Source: Deltaproteobacteria bacterium
GTDB lineage: Bacteria > Myxococcota_A > UBA9042 > DTJE01
DNA length: 8,034 bases
Direction of reading: 5' to 3'
NCBI GenBank assembly: GCA_016784945.1
Contig: JADHTP010000138.1
Location: forward strand, 1 to 8,034
A model generated the notes under the pieces. The model ran no database searches. It was given only the letters and a program-made list of their open reading frames with translations, and was not told the DNA's origin. Positions 6,605 to 8,034 of the stretch are shown here, piece after piece; within the stretch, counting starts at the first letter, position 1; each line of letters starts with the position of its first letter. A program made the position numbers and the translations under genes.

Positions 6605-6605
6605 A
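6600..6605 (-). promoter_or_regulatory. Candidate -10 hexamer for the glycosyltransferase operon
   Basis: TATTGT on the minus strand (4 of 6 matches), 14 nt before ATG 6585, predicting a leader of only about 8 nt. It overlaps the plus-strand TACAAT in all but one base, so both directions may open from one melted region. No good -35 is seen. Confidence 0.3.
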
Positions 6606-6621
6606 CATCGTCATCCGACCC

Positions 6622-6627
6622 GGGAGG
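6622..6627 (+). promoter_or_regulatory. Strong ribosome binding site before the gene remnant
   Basis: GGGAGG, 5 nt before ATG 6633. It is one of the best Shine-Dalgarno matches in the window and supports that a real plus-strand gene began here. Confidence 0.6.
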
Positions 6628-6632
6628 AAACC

Positions 6633-6870
6633 ATGGGACGATTCGTCACCTTTTCAACGTTCGTCTGGGCCGTCCTGTTCGCTGCTTCCTCAAGGCTCCG
6701 ACGGTGGCGCGGGCGGAACGGACACGGCCCCGGATGCGTTCCCCGATGCCGGGAAGGAGACGGCCGGGTTGTGGACCGAAGGCGTAGCTGGAACCTACGG
6801 TGAGGCCCGCGTTCCGGTCGGCTACGCAGTCGGCGCGTGGAGCGGCCCGGCGCAGCCGATTCGGAATTGA
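6633..6870 (+). pseudogene. Frameshifted, truncated N-terminal remnant of a secreted protein gene
   Basis: From ATG 6633 the frame encodes MGRFVTFSTFVWAVLFAASS, a good signal-peptide shape, then turns into an Arg-rich tail and stops at 6801-6803 (56 residues). The next frame continues from about 6694 as GSDGGAGGTDTAPDAFPDAG and stops at 6868-6870. Removing one A from the AA at 6692-6693 joins them seamlessly as AASSGSDGG, giving 78 codons. Asp/Ala/Pro/Gly-rich linkers after a signal peptide are typical of exported proteins in Myxococcota-like bacteria. The rest (LWTEGVAGTYGEARVPVGYAVG) looks like the beginning of a larger domain, which is absent, since the convergent transporter gene ends 11 bp later. 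So it looks like a 5' remnant with one frameshift. Alternatives: a base-call error in a real small secreted protein, or a chance reading. The family is not recognised. Confidence 0.5.
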
Positions 6871-6880
6871 TGGACAGAGC

Positions 6881-7786
6881 CTAGAGGATGATCAGGACGG
6901 CGGCTCCGAATCCGATGATCACCGACACCCACTGGCGGACGCCCAGTTGCTCCTTCAGGAACAGCCACGACAACAGGAGAATGAAGAGGATCGACGTCTG
7001 GTTCAGGACGCTGGCCACCGTCGTGTAGGTGTGTTTCATGCCCAGGTTCCAGAAGAAGAAGGCCAGGTACGTCCCGAACAGGGCCGCCGGGAAGGCCACC
7101 TTCCACGTGGTGGGCCGGGTCAGCAACCGGGCGATCTCGGCCCGGTGTCGCGAGAACGTGGCGTGCACCAGCAGCACCGCGAAACCCGCGCTGAGCCGTA
7201 TCGTGGCAACCCACCAGATATTCGACTTCTCCAGGACGGGCTTCACCAGCACGATGGACGCCGCGGTCAGGAAGATCCCGATGATCCCGTACAGGATTCC
7301 CAGTCGCCTGCGGCGGGAGTCCCCCTTGTCAGAAGGCCCCCGGTAGGGTTCCCAGGCGCCCAGCAGGATGGCGACGATCATCAATCCCATGGACAGGAAC
7401 AGGACCGCGGGCATGGGTTCGCTGAGATACAGGAAAGAGCACAGGACGACCGACGGGCTGTACACGCAGTCCAGGATGGCGAACCGACCGGCGCCAACGC
7501 GGTTGAGTCCGGCGAAAAGGACCGTGTCGGCCACCCCGATGCCCACCACACCGCTGCCCACGGTGATCAGCCAGTCCATGTGGGTGCGTTCTTCGGGAAA
7601 GAAGGGGTGGCCCAGCACCACCATGGTGGCCAGGAACAGTACCAGGCCCACGCCACTCTTGAACACGTTGAGAGCCAGCGGCGACAGGAAGTCACCGCTC
7701 CGACTATAAAGCACCAGGCCCACGGCCCACAAAACGGCGCAGGTCAGGCTGTAGAACTCGCCCGAGTGGAAGAAATCCGGATTCAA
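6881..7786 (-). CDS. EamA/DMT-superfamily permease, 10 transmembrane helices
   Basis: 301 residues with two EamA repeats of five helices each (about 9-145 and 162-301), linked by a charged cytoplasmic loop (EPYRGPSDKGDSRRRR, about 146-161). Each repeat ends as the family does: SVVLCSFLYLSEP in the first and LNQTSILFILLLSWLFLKEQLGVRQW in two adjoining pieces in the second. Members are inner-membrane transporters, often exporters of amino acids or metabolites; the substrate cannot be told. TTG at 7786 is chosen because AGGGGAG lies 7 nt upstream and the N-terminus then begins just before helix 1. An upstream TTG at 7849 would add 21 polar residues with no ribosome binding site. It stands alone on the minus strand, convergent with the remnant at 6633. 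Confidence 0.93.
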   Translation of the reverse strand: MNPDFFHSGEFYSLTCAVLWAVGLVLYSRSGDFLSPLALNVFKSGVGLVLFLATMVVLGHPFFPEERTHMDWLITVGSGVVGIGVADTVLFAGLNRVGAGRFAILDCVYSPSVVLCSFLYLSEPMPAVLFLSMGLMIVAILLGAWEPYRGPSDKGDSRRRRLGILYGIIGIFLTAASIVLVKPVLEKSNIWWVATIRLSAGFAVLLVHATFSRHRAEIARLLTRPTTWKVAFPAALFGTYLAFFFWNLGMKHTYTTVASVLNQTSILFILLLSWLFLKEQLGVRQWVSVIIGFGAAVLIIL

Positions 7787-7793
7787 CCCTTTG

Positions 7794-7800
7794 CTCCCCT
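7794..7800 (-). promoter_or_regulatory. Ribosome binding site selecting the TTG start of the EamA gene
   Basis: AGGGGAG on the minus strand, 7 nt upstream of TTG 7786. It is the main reason to prefer this start to the TTG at 7849. Confidence 0.65.
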
Positions 7801-7854
7801 TGGAACCGGTCCCCGAATCGGACGCAGTGTAGCCCGGAAGGCAGCTCAAGGTCC

Positions 7855-7866
7855 ACGGTCAACCGT
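7855..7866. repeat. Short palindrome ACGGT-CA-ACCGT
   Basis: Perfect 5-bp inverted arms with a 2-nt centre, about 70 bp upstream of the EamA start. It could be an operator half-site pair or part of the adjacent palindromic repeat region; short enough to be chance. Confidence 0.25.
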
Positions 7867-7897
7867 AGGCGGCTTGTCGAGTCCAGAAGTGCGACCC

Positions 7898-7922
7898 GGG
7901 TGAGTCGCCCCTACAAGGGGGG
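7898..7922. repeat. REP-like intergenic repeat, copy 1
   Basis: GGGTGAGTCGCCCCTA followed by CAAGGGGGG; the core GGGTGA-G-TCGCCC is a near-palindrome with one G:T pair. The same unit recurs 111 bp downstream. Such palindromic GC-rich units sit between genes in many bacterial genomes. Confidence 0.75.
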
Positions 7923-7947
7923 TCATAGGGGGGCTGCGCCCCCCTTG
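7914..7947. repeat. Nested inverted repeats able to form a G/C hairpin
   Basis: CAAGGGGGG (7914-7922) is perfectly complementary to CCCCCCTTG (7939-7947). Inside it GGGGGGC (7928-7934) can instead pair with GCCCCCC (7938-7944) around a TGC loop. The two structures compete for the same C-run. No T-tract follows, so it is not a canonical intrinsic terminator. Confidence 0.6.
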
Positions 7948-8002
7948 AGTAAGAGATGCGCAAATCGCAGGGCCGCGCACCAGCGCCGGCCCGAGATTAG
8001 CG

Positions 8003-8034
8003 CTTGTAGGGTGAGTCGCCCCTAGCAAGGGGGG
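8003..8034. repeat. REP-like intergenic repeat, copy 2 (cut by window edge)
   Basis: Contains GGGTGAGTCGCCCCTA (8009-8024) and then GCAAGGGGGG, the copy 1 unit with one extra G. CTTGTAGGG (8003-8011) pairs with CCCTA-G-CAAG (8020-8029) with one bulged base, so this copy forms its own hairpin. The unit probably continues beyond 8034. Confidence 0.7.

Larger units (their letters stand above)
7787..8034. other. Non-coding region upstream of the EamA gene
   Basis: About 250 bp without a credible gene. It holds the EamA leader, a lone -10-like TACACT on the minus strand (7831-7826) lacking a good -35, a short palindrome, and two REP-like repeat copies. A 60-codon minus-strand frame (8028-7846) is only the repeats translated twice (GATHP appears twice), not a gene. 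Confidence 0.7.

Noticed and set aside
4705..6870. A 721-codon plus-strand open frame antisense to the phosphatase and glycosyltransferase genes
   Set aside because: It runs opposite two clearly recognisable genes and its translation has no domain-like sequence. Absence of stops is expected from GC-rich third positions on the other strand. Only its last part, after about 6694, is meaningful, as the tail of the remnant starting at 6633.
6800..7903. A 367-codon plus-strand open frame antisense to the EamA gene
   Set aside because: The translation is Gln/His/Arg/Gly-rich and without recognisable motifs, as expected for the complement of a hydrophobic membrane-protein gene.
7914..7947. G/C hairpin considered as an intrinsic terminator
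   Set aside because: No T-tract follows on either strand and it is part of a repeated element, so a repeat is the better description.
7846..8028. A 60-codon minus-strand frame at the right edge
   Set aside because: It is made of the intergenic repeat read through twice (GATHP occurs twice) and has no protein-like features.

Overview
The window is dense, GC-rich bacterial chromosome with seven protein genes, one broken gene remnant and a repeat-bearing intergenic stretch at the right edge. Ribosome binding sites are of the GGAG type. Two proteins are apparently exported, one being a Gly/Asp/Ala/Pro-rich secreted-protein remnant of the kind common in Myxococcota and related former deltaproteobacteria. 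This suggests a Gram-negative of that general affinity, but placement is an inference and of low confidence. No rRNA, tRNA, CRISPR array, transposase or phage gene was seen.

Left block (1-1884, minus strand): a likely three-gene operon read right to left. Two tandem PaaI-like hotdog thioesterases, paralogues of each other with overlapping ends, are followed by a fold-type II PLP-dependent enzyme that runs off the left edge. A divergent intergenic region (1885-1981) separates this operon from purC (1982-2872, plus strand), the SAICAR synthetase of purine synthesis. That region holds a good sigma70-like promoter for the thioesterases and a 17-bp dyad near the purC start.

Middle block (2850-6585, minus strand): a second likely operon, with a family 2 glycosyltransferase carrying a C-terminal Rossmann-like domain, then a histidine phosphatase (gpmB/cobC-like), then an exported HELGH zinc metallopeptidase. 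The peptidase gene ends inside the 3' end of purC, so the two convergent genes overlap by 23 bp.

Right block (6586-8034): a short divergent promoter region with overlapping opposite-strand -10 hexamers, a frameshifted and truncated secreted-protein gene on the plus strand (6633-6870), a 10-helix EamA/DMT transporter on the minus strand (6881-7786, TTG start), then about 250 bp of non-coding DNA with REP-like palindromic repeats up to the window edge.

Most of the window is ordinary metabolic and envelope gene content; I see no convincing new multi-gene system. The points most worth a second look are promoter hexamers set so close to start codons that leaderless mRNAs are predicted, the gene remnant at 6633, the dyad upstream of purC, and the repeat element.
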